Below are positions 56,503 through 64,000 of a stretch of DNA of 64,000 nucleotides, in pieces (within the stretch, counting starts at the first letter, position 1; every line of letters begins with the position of its first letter). This DNA comes from Candidatus Mycolicibacterium alkanivorans (GTDB lineage Bacteria > Actinomycetota > Actinomycetes > Mycobacteriales > Mycobacteriaceae). The position numbers were made by a program, and so were the translations under genes. The stretch is taken from assembly GCF_022760805.1 (NCBI RefSeq), contig NZ_JAIVFL010000001.1, forward strand, positions 1,302,001 to 1,366,000, written 5' to 3'. The notes beneath the pieces were generated by a model. The model had not been told where the DNA came from and did not search any database. It saw nothing but the letters and a program-made list of their open reading frames with translations.

Positions 56503-58071
56503 TCAGCGCTCGTGTGCCTCTTCGAGCACGATCCGCCCCAGCTCGGAATATCGCTGCGGTGACTTGTATTTCAGGTACACGGCCAACAGGATTCCGCTGA
56601 TGCCCACCACGCCGACGACGTACGGGATGATGGTGAACACCCAGTCGGTGGCCGCCGAGCCCGCCGCGAACGAGGCGTTCTTGCCCAGCAGATAGATGAC
56701 GTAGAGCATGCCAAGACCGCCCAGCAGTGGCGCGGTGAAGGTGCGGAACCAGTGCGCCGTCTCGGGATGGTGCTTGCCGACGTGGAAGTAGGCGATCACC
56801 GCGAACGCGGCCAGCGCCTGCACGATCAGGATGGCCGTGGTGCCCAGCAGCGCCATCAGACCGTACAGACCGGTATAGGGGTCACGGCCGGTGAATGCGA
56901 AGAACAGCACCACGACGGTGGCGAAGATGATCTGCGCGAGACCGGCGACGTGCGGCGAGCCGTGCGCCGAGTGGGTGGCGCCGAGGGTCTTGCGCATACC
57001 GGGGACCACGTTCTCCCGGCCGAGGGCGTAGATGTAGCGCGCGGCGCAGTTGTGGAACGCCATGCCGCAGGCGAACGAGCCCGTCATCAGCAGGATCTTG
57101 AACATGTCCACGGCCCACATGCCCAGGTTCTTGCCGACCGGGCCGAAGAAGATGTCACCGGCCGTGGTCGAATCCTGGGCCAGCGCAATGGCGTTCTGCG
57201 GGCCGGTGCCGACGATCGCCATCCAGGAGATGAAGACGTAGAACACCCCGATACCAACCACCGAGCTGATCACCGCGATGGGGATGATCTTCTTCGGGTT
57301 CTTGGACTCCTCGCCGTACATCGCGCTCGACTCGAAACCGACCCACGACCAGAAGGCGAAGAACAACCCGATTCCGGCCGAGCCGGCCACCGCGATCACG
57401 CTGCCGTCCGGTCCGGTCACCGACCCTGACAGGCTGGTAAAACCGTCGAGCGGGTTCAGCGATCCCCACGACCAGCCCTGCGGTCCGCCACCGGTGAATA
57501 GCACGGAGAACGCCATCAGGGACAGCATGATGATCTCGGTGATCAGGAACACGCCGAGCACCTTGGCGGCCAGATTGATGTCGAAGTAGGTCAGCACCAG
57601 GTTGACCACCAGCATGCCGATCGCGAACACGATCCACGACACGTTCAGGTGGAACAGGCTGTTGAAGGTGTCATTGGCGAAGAACGCGAAGATACCGATC
57701 AGGGACGCTTCGAACACCATGTAGGCCATGGTGGTCAGGAAGCCGGCGCCGAGTCCGACGATGCGGCCCAGTCCGTGCGAGATGTAGCCGTAGAAGGCGC
57801 CTGTCGCGGTGATGTGCTTGCTCATCGCGGCGTAGCCGATCGCGAAGAGTGTCAGCACGATCGTGGCGACGAAGTATCCGGCCGGCGCGTAGGCTCCGTT
57901 TCCGAAGCCGACGGCGATCGGCACATTGCCGACCATCGCCGTGATCGGTGCCGCCGTGGCGACCGCCATGAACAGCACGCCGATCAGGCCGACGGCATTG
58001 GGCTTGAGCCGCTGGACGGTGTCGGGTTTGGTGCCGGCCTCCGCCGCCGGCGGGACGATGATGTCGCTCAT
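56503..58071 (-). CDS. APC-superfamily amino acid/amine permease
   Basis: The protein has 522 residues with about 12 transmembrane segments, e.g. VGLIGVLFMAVATAAPITAM, YFVATIVLTLFAIGYAAM and LFFAFWSWVGFESSAMYGEE. It has APC features: the helix-break region with GNVPIAVGFGNGAYAPAGY, GFESSAMYGEESKNPKKIIP. It imports an amino acid or amine. It precedes the phospho-lyase-type aminotransferase in the same operon. The likely substrate is an amino alcohol or hydroxylysine (inference). Confidence 0.9.
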   Translation of the reverse strand: MSDIIVPPAAEAGTKPDTVQRLKPNAVGLIGVLFMAVATAAPITAMVGNVPIAVGFGNGAYAPAGYFVATIVLTLFAIGYAAMSKHITATGAFYGYISHGLGRIVGLGAGFLTTMAYMVFEASLIGIFAFFANDTFNSLFHLNVSWIVFAIGMLVVNLVLTYFDINLAAKVLGVFLITEIIMLSLMAFSVLFTGGGPQGWSWGSLNPLDGFTSLSGSVTGPDGSVIAVAGSAGIGLFFAFWSWVGFESSAMYGEESKNPKKIIPIAVISSVVGIGVFYVFISWMAIVGTGPQNAIALAQDSTTAGDIFFGPVGKNLGMWAVDMFKILLMTGSFACGMAFHNCAARYIYALGRENVVPGMRKTLGATHSAHGSPHVAGLAQIIFATVVVLFFAFTGRDPYTGLYGLMALLGTTAILIVQALAAFAVIAYFHVGKHHPETAHWFRTFTAPLLGGLGMLYVIYLLGKNASFAAGSAATDWVFTIIPYVVGVVGISGILLAVYLKYKSPQRYSELGRIVLEEAHER

Positions 58072-58351
58072 ATGTGGTTTCCCGTCTCAAACACGACCCG
58101 TGGTCGCGCTGCTTTTGGTCTGGTTTGGCCCGGGATGCGACTGCGTCCGGGGAGCGCTGGTGATGTCGAGGACGACGCTGTGATACGACGCCGACATTGT
58201 TACTCCAGCGAAATAGGCTGGTCAACAGGAAGAATCAGCGGAATCCTCCCCTTGTTAAGGCGGTGTTTCCGATCGGCCCGCCGCGAAACGCCCGCGTTAA
58301 ATGTGCCGATTTGGTCTGCTCGATGGCCCATTGCGGTCCACACTGTTGGGC
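58072..58351. promoter_or_regulatory. Divergent control region of the permease and kinase operons
   Basis: This 280-bp region separates two divergent operons and contains no gene of its own. An AT-richer patch (TTGTTACTCCAGCGAAATAG at about 58,197-58,216) is a candidate promoter or GntR operator. The regulator at 60,169 could act here. Confidence 0.4.
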
Positions 58352-59365
58352 ATGCCGGGACTGCCGCCGACCCATGAGTTGTTTGCGCGCGCAGCACTCC
58401 CGGCCTACGGGCGAGGCCCCGATTCAGCGCTGCGACTGCTCAGCTTGTCCGAGAACGCCACCTACCTCGCCGACGACGACGCTCCGATCGTGCTTCGGGT
58501 GCACCGCCCCGGCTATCACTCGCTGGAAGCGATCCACTCGGAGTTGGCCTGGATGAAGGCACTGCGGACCGAAACGTCGGTGACCACACCGGAACTGATC
58601 CCTGCGCGGGACGGAACCGACGTCGTGGTCGCCGAGGCCGCCGGCGGCGCGCTGCACGTCGATGCCGTCACGTTCGTGCCCGGCTGCACCGCAGAAGAGG
58701 ATCCGGATGCCGTCGGGTTCGACGAGCTGGGCCGGATCACCGCCGTAATGCACGACCATTCCAGAAGGTGGACCGCGCCAAGCGGTTTCACGCGGTTCCG
58801 GTGGGATCTGGAGACTATTCTGGGTCCGCATGCCCGCTGGGGTAACTGGCGGCGGGCCCCGGGTCTGACCGAGACCGACCGCGGCTGGATCCAGCGGGCG
58901 GCCGACGACATCACCGCCAAGCTCACCGAGTTCGGCTGCGGGCCAGACCGATTCGGCCTGGTGCACGCCGATCTGCGGTTGGCGAACCTGATGGTCGACC
59001 CGGCCGATGTCGCCGCCGGCATCACCGTCATCGACTTCGACGACTGCGGCTGGTCGTGGTATCTGGCTGATCTGGGTGCGGCGGTCTCCTTCATCGAGGA
59101 CACCCCCGCCGGCGAGCGGATCATCGCCGACTGGCTGGCCGGCTACTTCGATGCGGGCTCTATCCCGGCCGAACATCTGGAACTCATCCCGTCGTTCGTG
59201 ATGATGCGCAGGATCATGCTCACGGCATGGATCGCCTCGCACCACGACGCCGACGCCGCCATCGGGGTGGGGGAGCAGTTCGCTCCCGCCACCGCGCGCC
59301 TGGCCCAGCGGTACCTCGAGGACCGAACTTGGTTGCAGGAAGCCGTTTTCGGCTCGCGCGTCTAA
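58352..59365 (+). CDS. APH-family kinase (choline/hydroxylysine-kinase-like phosphotransferase)
   Basis: The protein has 337 residues. An aminoglycoside phosphotransferase/choline kinase fold: N-lobe [20 protein letters not shown], catalytic loop [14 protein letters not shown] (HxDxxxxN), and metal-binding [16 protein letters not shown]. Together with a phospho-lyase-type aminotransferase and a permease this recalls hydroxylysine kinase (AGPHD1/HYKK) or ethanolamine kinases. It probably phosphorylates the imported substrate. ATG 58352 follows a divergent promoter region shared with the permease. Confidence 0.85.
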   Translation: MPGLPPTHELFARAALPAYGRGPDSALRLLSLSENATYLADDDAPIVLRVHRPGYHSLEAIHSELAWMKALRTETSVTTPELIPARDGTDVVVAEAAGGALHVDAVTFVPGCTAEEDPDAVGFDELGRITAVMHDHSRRWTAPSGFTRFRWDLETILGPHARWGNWRRAPGLTETDRGWIQRAADDITAKLTEFGCGPDRFGLVHADLRLANLMVDPADVAAGITVIDFDDCGWSWYLADLGAAVSFIEDTPAGERIIADWLAGYFDAGSIPAEHLELIPSFVMMRRIMLTAWIASHHDADAAIGVGEQFAPATARLAQRYLEDRTWLQEAVFGSRV

Positions 59366-59388
59366 GTACACCGGCAGAAAGGTTCCAC

Positions 59389-60165
59389 ATGTTTGATCTG
59401 CAGTCGACCGCTGTTCTGGTGACCGGCGGCAGCAGGGGTATCGGGCGCGGGATCGCCTCGGTGTTCGCCGAGGCGGGCGCCGATGTCGCCATCGCGGCGC
59501 GCTCGCTCGTCGACATCGACGCCGCGGTGGCCGACCTCGACTCCCGTGGTGCCGGGAAGATTCTCGGGGTGCAGGCCGACGTTTGCGATCCGATGTCGTG
59601 TGCGAATCTGGCGGCCGAGGTCATCAACACCTTCGGCGGCATCGACGTGGTGTGCGCCAACGCCGGCATCTTCCCGGAAGCGCCGCTGGCCACGATGACA
59701 CCAGCCCAGCTGGCCGAGGTTCTCGACGTCAACGTCAAGGGCAACATCTATACCGTGCAGGCCTGCTTGGATGCGCTGATCGCCTCCGGGCGTGGTCGGG
59801 TGATTCTGACCTCGTCGATCACCGGGCCGATCACCGGGTTCCCGGGATGGTCGCACTACGGCGCATCCAAGGCCGCTCAGCTTGGCTTCATGCGCACCGC
59901 CGCAATCGAATTGGCGTCGCAGGGCATCACGGTCAACGCGGTGCTGCCGGGCAATATCTTCACCGAGGGTCTCGCCGACATGGGCGAGGACTACATCGCC
60001 GGTATGACGCGGGCGATCCCGGCCGGCGCGCTGGGCAAGCCGGAGGACATCGGCTACCTGGCGGCGTTCCTGGCCACCAAAGAGGCGGGCTACATCACCG
60101 GCCAGGCCATCGCCGCTGACGGCGGGCAGGTGCTGCCAGAGTCGCCGGACGCCGTGCGTCCGTAA
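59389..60165 (+). CDS. Short-chain dehydrogenase/reductase
   Basis: The protein has 258 residues. [20 protein letters not shown] (cofactor), CANAGIFP, catalytic Ser in TSSITGP, Tyr-x3-Lys in [11 protein letters not shown], and the C-terminal [16 protein letters not shown]. Classical SDR. It follows the kinase by 23 bp and is probably part of the same operon, perhaps acting on the aldehyde released by the phospho-lyase. That step is inferred from context. Confidence 0.88.
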   Translation: MFDLQSTAVLVTGGSRGIGRGIASVFAEAGADVAIAARSLVDIDAAVADLDSRGAGKILGVQADVCDPMSCANLAAEVINTFGGIDVVCANAGIFPEAPLATMTPAQLAEVLDVNVKGNIYTVQACLDALIASGRGRVILTSSITGPITGFPGWSHYGASKAAQLGFMRTAAIELASQGITVNAVLPGNIFTEGLADMGEDYIAGMTRAIPAGALGKPEDIGYLAAFLATKEAGYITGQAIAADGGQVLPESPDAVRP

Positions 60166-60168
60166 CCG

Positions 60169-60972
60169 GTGGAGGAGTCCGAGGGCGGACCGATCGCGGA
60201 GGACGTCCGGCGGCGCGTCCTGTCGATGCTGGCGCAGGGCGCGTTGCGGCCCGGTTCACGCCTGGGCACCGAACGCGAGATGGCCGAGCAGTTCGCGGTG
60301 TCCCGGTCGACGCTGCGCAGTGCGCTGCTGCCGCTGAGCCGGGCCGGCGTGCTGGAGCGGCGCACCGGCCGCAACGGCGGCACCTTCGTCCGCGCCGACG
60401 TGGTGCAGCGCAATGCCGCCGAACTGGCCGGGTTGCCGGCCCGGCTGCGCAGCGGCGGGCACACCAGCGCGACCCGGGTGCTGGCCACCGACCGGCGGAC
60501 CGCCACGCCGGCCGAGGCGGCCGCACTCGAAATCAGCACAGGAGACGAGGTTTTGGCGATCCGACGGCTGCGTTTCGCCGACGGAGTGCCGCTGTCGGTC
60601 GACCTCGCCTGCTTTGTGGCCGAGCAGGTCGACGATCTCCTCGAGCAGCCACTGGGCGGATCGCTCTACGAGTTGCTGGCCGTGCGCTACGGTCTGGTTC
60701 CGGCGACCTCGACCGAGATGATCGAGGTGGTCAGCGCACGCCCGCGGGAGGCCGACTGGCTGGGCATCCCGACCCGGCAGCCACTGCTGGCCATCACCAG
60801 GATCACCCACGATGCGTCGGGCCGACCGTTCGAGTACGCCTATGACCTCTTCCGCGCCGACCGGGTGCGCCTGACCGCGACGGCCTCGACCGTCACCGTC
60901 GTCGCCCAGGCCGACGAATGGGCGACAAACGGCGCTGCGACGACACCGAAACGTCGAGTTCGACCCGACTAG
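60169..60972 (+). CDS. GntR/HutC-type regulator (UTRA domain)
   Basis: The protein has 267 residues. The winged helix at about 10-80 (VRRRVLSMLAQGALRPGSRL, AEQFAVSRSTLRSAL) is followed by a UTRA effector domain (ATRVLATDRRTATPAEAAAL, FADGVPLSVDLACF, GSLYELLAVRYGL). It starts with GTG 3 nt after the SDR stop, so it is the last gene of that operon and likely its autoregulator. UTRA regulators often sense phosphonates, amines or sugars. Confidence 0.88.
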   Translation: MEESEGGPIAEDVRRRVLSMLAQGALRPGSRLGTEREMAEQFAVSRSTLRSALLPLSRAGVLERRTGRNGGTFVRADVVQRNAAELAGLPARLRSGGHTSATRVLATDRRTATPAEAAALEISTGDEVLAIRRLRFADGVPLSVDLACFVAEQVDDLLEQPLGGSLYELLAVRYGLVPATSTEMIEVVSARPREADWLGIPTRQPLLAITRITHDASGRPFEYAYDLFRADRVRLTATASTVTVVAQADEWATNGAATTPKRRVRPD

Positions 60973-60982
60973 GGTGGGTGCG

Positions 60983-61345
60983 GTGACGACCAAACCCGAG
61001 ATCGACTTTCCCGAAGGACCGGCCCCCACCGAGCTGGTCATCCAAGATTTGGTGGTGGGCGACGGCGACGAAGCCAAGCCCGGCGACCTGGTGGACGTCC
61101 ACTACGTGGGCGTCTCCTACGACACCGGAGACGAGTTCGACAGCTCCTGGAATCGCGGCGAGTCCATCAGTTTCCCGCTGCGGGGCCTGATCCAGGGTTG
61201 GCAGGACGGGATTCCCGGCATGAGGGTCGGCGGTCGGCGTCAGCTGATCATCCCGCCCGAGCAGGCCTACGGCCCGGCCGGCTCGGGCCATCAACTCTCC
61301 GGCAAGACGCTCATCTTTGTCATCGACCTGCTCGGCACCCGATAG
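60983..61345 (+). CDS. FKBP-type peptidyl-prolyl cis-trans isomerase
   Basis: The protein has 120 residues: PTELVIQDLVVGDGDEAKPG, DLVDVHYVGVSYDTGDEFDS, SWNRGESISFPLRGLIQGWQ, DGIPGMRVGGRRQLIIPPEQ, AYGPAGSGHQLSGKTLIFVI is a complete FKBP domain with the usual Tyr/Asp/Phe/Trp active-site residues. GTG 60983 was preferred to GTG 60974. No signal peptide, so cytoplasmic folding helper. It stands 10 bp after the GntR stop but probably belongs to a separate unit. Confidence 0.92.
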   Translation: MTTKPEIDFPEGPAPTELVIQDLVVGDGDEAKPGDLVDVHYVGVSYDTGDEFDSSWNRGESISFPLRGLIQGWQDGIPGMRVGGRRQLIIPPEQAYGPAGSGHQLSGKTLIFVIDLLGTR

Positions 61346-61428
61346 TTGACAACTGAAGCACTTGGCGAAGAACTGTGCCTTTGTCGGTGGGACAAGATCC
61401 TCCGCTGATCGCGGCGGGAGGAGATCCA

Positions 61429-61987
61429 CTAACGCGGCGCGGGCAGCCGCAGCATCAGCCGTGCTCCGCCCAGCGGGCTGTTCTCCAACGACGCGGTGCC
61501 ACCGTGGATTTCGGCCTGTTGAGCCACCAGCGCCAGACCCAGACCGGAGCCGGAGTGTGACGCCGTCGACCCGCGGGCGAACCGCTGGAACACTGCGGTG
61601 CGTTCGGCCTCGGGGACTCCGGTGCCGTTGTCGTCGACCGCGATCTCAACACCCTCGCGGGAGCTGACCGCCGACAGCCGCACCCTGGTCGTGCCACCGT
61701 GTTTGACCGCGTTGGCGATCGCGTTGTCCACGGCGAGCCGAAGACCGGCGGGCAGGCCGATGATGATGCACGTCGGCGACGGCCTGGTCCAGGCCGCGCG
61801 GCACGAACGGGACGGCGAACCCGGCGGCTTCGTCGAGCCGGCGGTCGAGGCGTTCGAGGCGGTCGTTGGTGATGCCGATCCAGACGATGGTGCCGACGAT
61901 GGTCACCACGATCGCCGCGCCGATCGCCGTCGCGAACGCCACCCGGGTGCGCAGGGACGGTGTTCGGCGGAAGATGCGCGCCAGCAT
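61429..61987 (-). pseudogene. prrB: PrrB sensor kinase with a large internal deletion and frameshift
   Basis: ATG 61987 begins LARIFRRTPSLRTRVAFATA with the first transmembrane helix and ITNDRLERLDRRLDEAAGFA, matching the PrrB N terminus. After about 72 residues the sequence jumps, out of frame, to TCIIIGLPAGLRLAVDNAIA, the start of the ATP-binding domain, which then runs normally (N box NAVKHGG, G1 DDNGTGVP, G2 GSGLGLALVAQQ, end LMLRLPAPR). The periplasmic domain, second helix, HAMP and dimerisation-phosphoacceptor (H box) parts are gone: about 260 of the usual 446 residues, about 780 bp. The gene cannot make a kinase in this form. It follows prrA by 13 bp. Confidence 0.88.
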
Positions 61988-62000
61988 CAGGTCGGGAAAG

Positions 62001-62702
62001 TCACTGGGTGCGCAGCACGAAGCCGACGCCGCGCACGGTGTGCAGCAGTCGGGGCGCGCCGCCGGCCTCGATCTTGCGGCGCAGGTAGCCGATGAACACG
62101 TCGACGACGTTGGTGTCGGCGGCGAAGTCGTAACCCCAGACCAGCTCGAGCAGCTGCGCCCGGCTCAGGACGGCCGTCTTGTGCTCGGCGAGGACGGCCA
62201 GCAGGTCGAACTCGCGTTTGGTCAGGTCGACGTCGACGCCGTTGACCCGGGCCCGGCGGCCCGGGATGTCGACCTCGAGCGGGCCGACCTGGATGGTCTC
62301 CGAGGAGAACGTCGCCGTCGACCCGCGCCGGCGCAGCAGCGCCTTGACCCGGGCCACCAACTCGGCCAGCACGAACGGCTTGACCAGGTAGTCGTCGGCG
62401 CCGGCCTCCAGGCCGGCCACCCGGTCGTCGACCGAGCTTCGGGCCGAGAGCACACATACGGGCACGTCGTTGTCCATCGCGCGCAGGGCGGTCACCACGC
62501 TCACCCCGTCGAGTACGGGCATGTTGATGTCGAGCACTATCGCGTCGGGTCGGGTCTCGGTCGCCGACCGCAGCGCTTCGGCACCGTCGACGGCGGTGGC
62601 CACCTCGAATCCGGATAGCCGCAACCCGCGCTCCAGCGATGCGAGCACATCGGGGTCGTCGTCGACGACGAGCACCCGCGGTGACGCCGAACTACTGTCC
62701 AT
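62001..62702 (-). CDS. prrA: Response regulator PrrA
   Basis: The protein has 233 residues. The receiver domain has the phosphoacceptor Asp58 in [12 protein letters not shown], acidic pocket LVVDDDPDV, Thr/Ser position [12 protein letters not shown] and Lys in LVKPF. The C-terminal OmpR/PhoB winged helix ([20 protein letters not shown]) includes [18 protein letters not shown]. It is nearly identical to M. tuberculosis PrrA, a regulator of respiration and growth, as far as I recall that sequence. Its cognate kinase downstream is broken, so phosphorylation would need another donor. Confidence 0.95.
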   Translation of the reverse strand: MDSSSASPRVLVVDDDPDVLASLERGLRLSGFEVATAVDGAEALRSATETRPDAIVLDINMPVLDGVSVVTALRAMDNDVPVCVLSARSSVDDRVAGLEAGADDYLVKPFVLAELVARVKALLRRRGSTATFSSETIQVGPLEVDIPGRRARVNGVDVDLTKREFDLLAVLAEHKTAVLSRAQLLELVWGYDFAADTNVVDVFIGYLRRKIEAGGAPRLLHTVRGVGFVLRTQ

Positions 62703-62890
62703 GGACTCATCTTGCCTGATGGCCGCCCGGTGCAGTGGGAGGCCGGACGTGGACACGTTTCGCCGAATTGACCTCGATCACAGTCGTGGTCGATAACCGA
62801 TTGCCGCCCGTGGAATCATCGGAATCGGGGGGGCGACCGCGGTGTTGTTGCCAGCGGGTAGCGGCGGTCGATGACAAGGGAGACGGTCTG

Positions 62891-64000
62891 TTGGGCGAGG
62901 TGACCTCCGAACCGGGGATCGCCCCGCCGCGTCCGCACCCTCGCGCCGTGTCCGACCTGCTGCGATTGCTGCCCTATCTGATGCCCTACCGGGCGCGCTG
63001 GATCGCGATGCTCGTCGTCGCGGTCGTCAGCCTGGGGGCCACCGTCGCCATCCCCTTGATGACCAAGGCGGTGATCGACGGACCGGTCCGCCACCACGAT
63101 CAGCGTGGACTGTGGGTGGTGGGCTCGGCGGCACTGGCCATCGGTGTGTCCGAGGCGCTGCTGTGGTTCATCCGGCGGTGGCTGGTGGCGCGGGCGACCA
63201 TGGGGGTGGAGGCCGATATCCGCAAGGATCTCTACGCCCGGCTTCAGATCCTGCCGATGTCGTTTCACGGGCGGTGGCAGTCCGGCCAGCTGCTGTCCCG
63301 AATCATGAACGACCTCAACACTATTCGGCGACTGTTGTCGTTCGGTTTGGTGTTCCTGATCCTCAACGTTCTGCAGATCGCCATCGTCACGGTGATCCTG
63401 CTCGCGATGTACCGGCCGCTGGGTGTCGTCGTGCTGATCTCCATCGCGCCGATCACGCTCATCGTGCTGCACTTCGAGCACCAGTTCACCCGGCTGTCCC
63501 GGCTGGCGCAGGACCAGGCGGGCCACGTCGCCACCCACGTCGAGGAGTCGGCGCTGGGCTTACGCGCGGTCAAGTCGTTCGGACGCGAGGACTACGTCTA
63601 CGACAGGTTCGACGAGCAGGCGTCGATGCTCTACGACACCCAGATCCGCAAGGTCGCGGTGTCGGCGAAGTTCTGGACCCTGCTCGAGGTCATCCCGAAC
63701 CTCACGCTGATCGTCGTCCTGGGATTCGGCGCGTATGCCGCCGGGCACGGACTGGTCACCCTGGGCACCCTGGTCGCGTTCATCACGATGATGCTGTCGC
63801 TGGTGTGGCCCATCGCCTCGCTGGGATTCCTACTGTCGATGACCCAGGAGTCGATGACAGCGGCCAACCGGATCGCCGAAATCTTCGACGCGCCGCGCGA
63901 GATCACCGACGGGCACGGCCGCGTCGCGCCCAGCGGTGGACGGCTCGAACTCGTCGACGTCGGGTTCCGGTTCCCGGCCTTCGACGACGATGCGGGGCGA
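62891..64000 (+). CDS. ABC-type exporter (permease plus ATPase), 5' part only
   Basis: About 370 residues are visible. The six-helix exporter domain has WIAMLVVAVVSLGATVAIPL, LWVVGSAALAIGVSEALLWF, DIRKDLYARLQILPMSFHGR (coupling region) with SGQLLSRIMNDLNTIRRLLS, and further helices LTLIVVLGFGAYAAGHGLVT. The start of the nucleotide-binding domain (LELVDVGFRFPAFD) is at the edge, with Walker A off the window. TTG 62891 (AAGGGAG upstream) or GTG 62900 is the likely start. Substrate unknown; divergent from prrA. Confidence 0.85.
   Translation, partial: MGEVTSEPGIAPPRPHPRAVSDLLRLLPYLMPYRARWIAMLVVAVVSLGATVAIPLMTKAVIDGPVRHHDQRGLWVVGSAALAIGVSEALLWFIRRWLVARATMGVEADIRKDLYARLQILPMSFHGRWQSGQLLSRIMNDLNTIRRLLSFGLVFLILNVLQIAIVTVILLAMYRPLGVVVLISIAPITLIVLHFEHQFTRLSRLAQDQAGHVATHVEESALGLRAVKSFGREDYVYDRFDEQASMLYDTQIRKVAVSAKFWTLLEVIPNLTLIVVLGFGAYAAGHGLVTLGTLVAFITMMLSLVWPIASLGFLLSMTQESMTAANRIAEIFDAPREITDGHGRVAPSGGRLELVDVGFRFPAFDDDAGR

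Overview
The window is high-GC actinobacterial DNA from a rapidly growing Mycobacterium (Mycolicibacterium). From about 24.6 kb to 62.7 kb the gene order follows the M. tuberculosis stretch from Rv0858c (dapC) to Rv0903c (prrA): dapC, fadA-fadB, the XPB helicase pair, moaC-mog-moaE, rpfA with a c-di-AMP riboswitch, moaD-moaA, cspB, Rv0875c-Rv0877, Rv0879c, Rv0881-Rv0883c, serC, citA, gltA2 and prrB-prrA. Lineage-specific genes are interspersed. All family assignments come from reading translated sequence and motifs; no database search was run.

Bases 1 to about 17,057 look like the right part of a tRNA-Phe-integrated genomic island. A 3' half of tRNA-Phe (17,006-17,057) without its 5' half marks the right end. 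Leftward-reading island genes are: a rolling-circle HUH replication initiator; an AAA ATPase plus subtilisin-like protease pair matching the IetAS phage-defence system; an orphan 123-aa protein; a restriction-type operon (motif-I methyltransferase half, GIY-YIG-like/SF2 helicase/methyltransferase-half fusion, and a third gene cut just after its catalytic NPPF motif); a recombinase module (three tyrosine recombinases plus a small coiled-coil partner) abutting that cut; and the start of a type I hsdM running off the left edge.

17-24 kb is a transition zone. It holds a MerR/Xis-like antitoxin with a truncated PIN toxin, a decayed paralogue of the island's orphan gene, two acyl-CoA dehydrogenases, an SDR, a thiolase reduced to two joined scraps, a GntR regulator, an intact vapBC pair with a repeat operator, and a luciferase-like F420 oxidoreductase.

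24.6-55 kb is core metabolism and cell biology: lysine biosynthesis, beta-oxidation (fadAB), DNA repair helicase, molybdopterin synthesis, resuscitation factor RpfA, septation (SepH), serine and B6 metabolism, and two citrate synthases. 55-61 kb carries a divergent cluster (APC permease, class III phospho-lyase-type aminotransferase, APH-type kinase, SDR, GntR/UTRA regulator) that fits phosphorylation-dependent breakdown of an amino alcohol or hydroxylysine-like compound. 61-64 kb has prrA with a badly deleted prrB kinase and an ABC exporter running off the right edge.

A recurring theme is small deletion scars: thiolase, isochorismatase-like, NmrA-like, SRPBCC, PIN toxin and PrrB are each reduced to fragments, and rpfA has a frameshift. 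Either this lineage has lost DNA by short deletions or parts of the assembly are collapsed.
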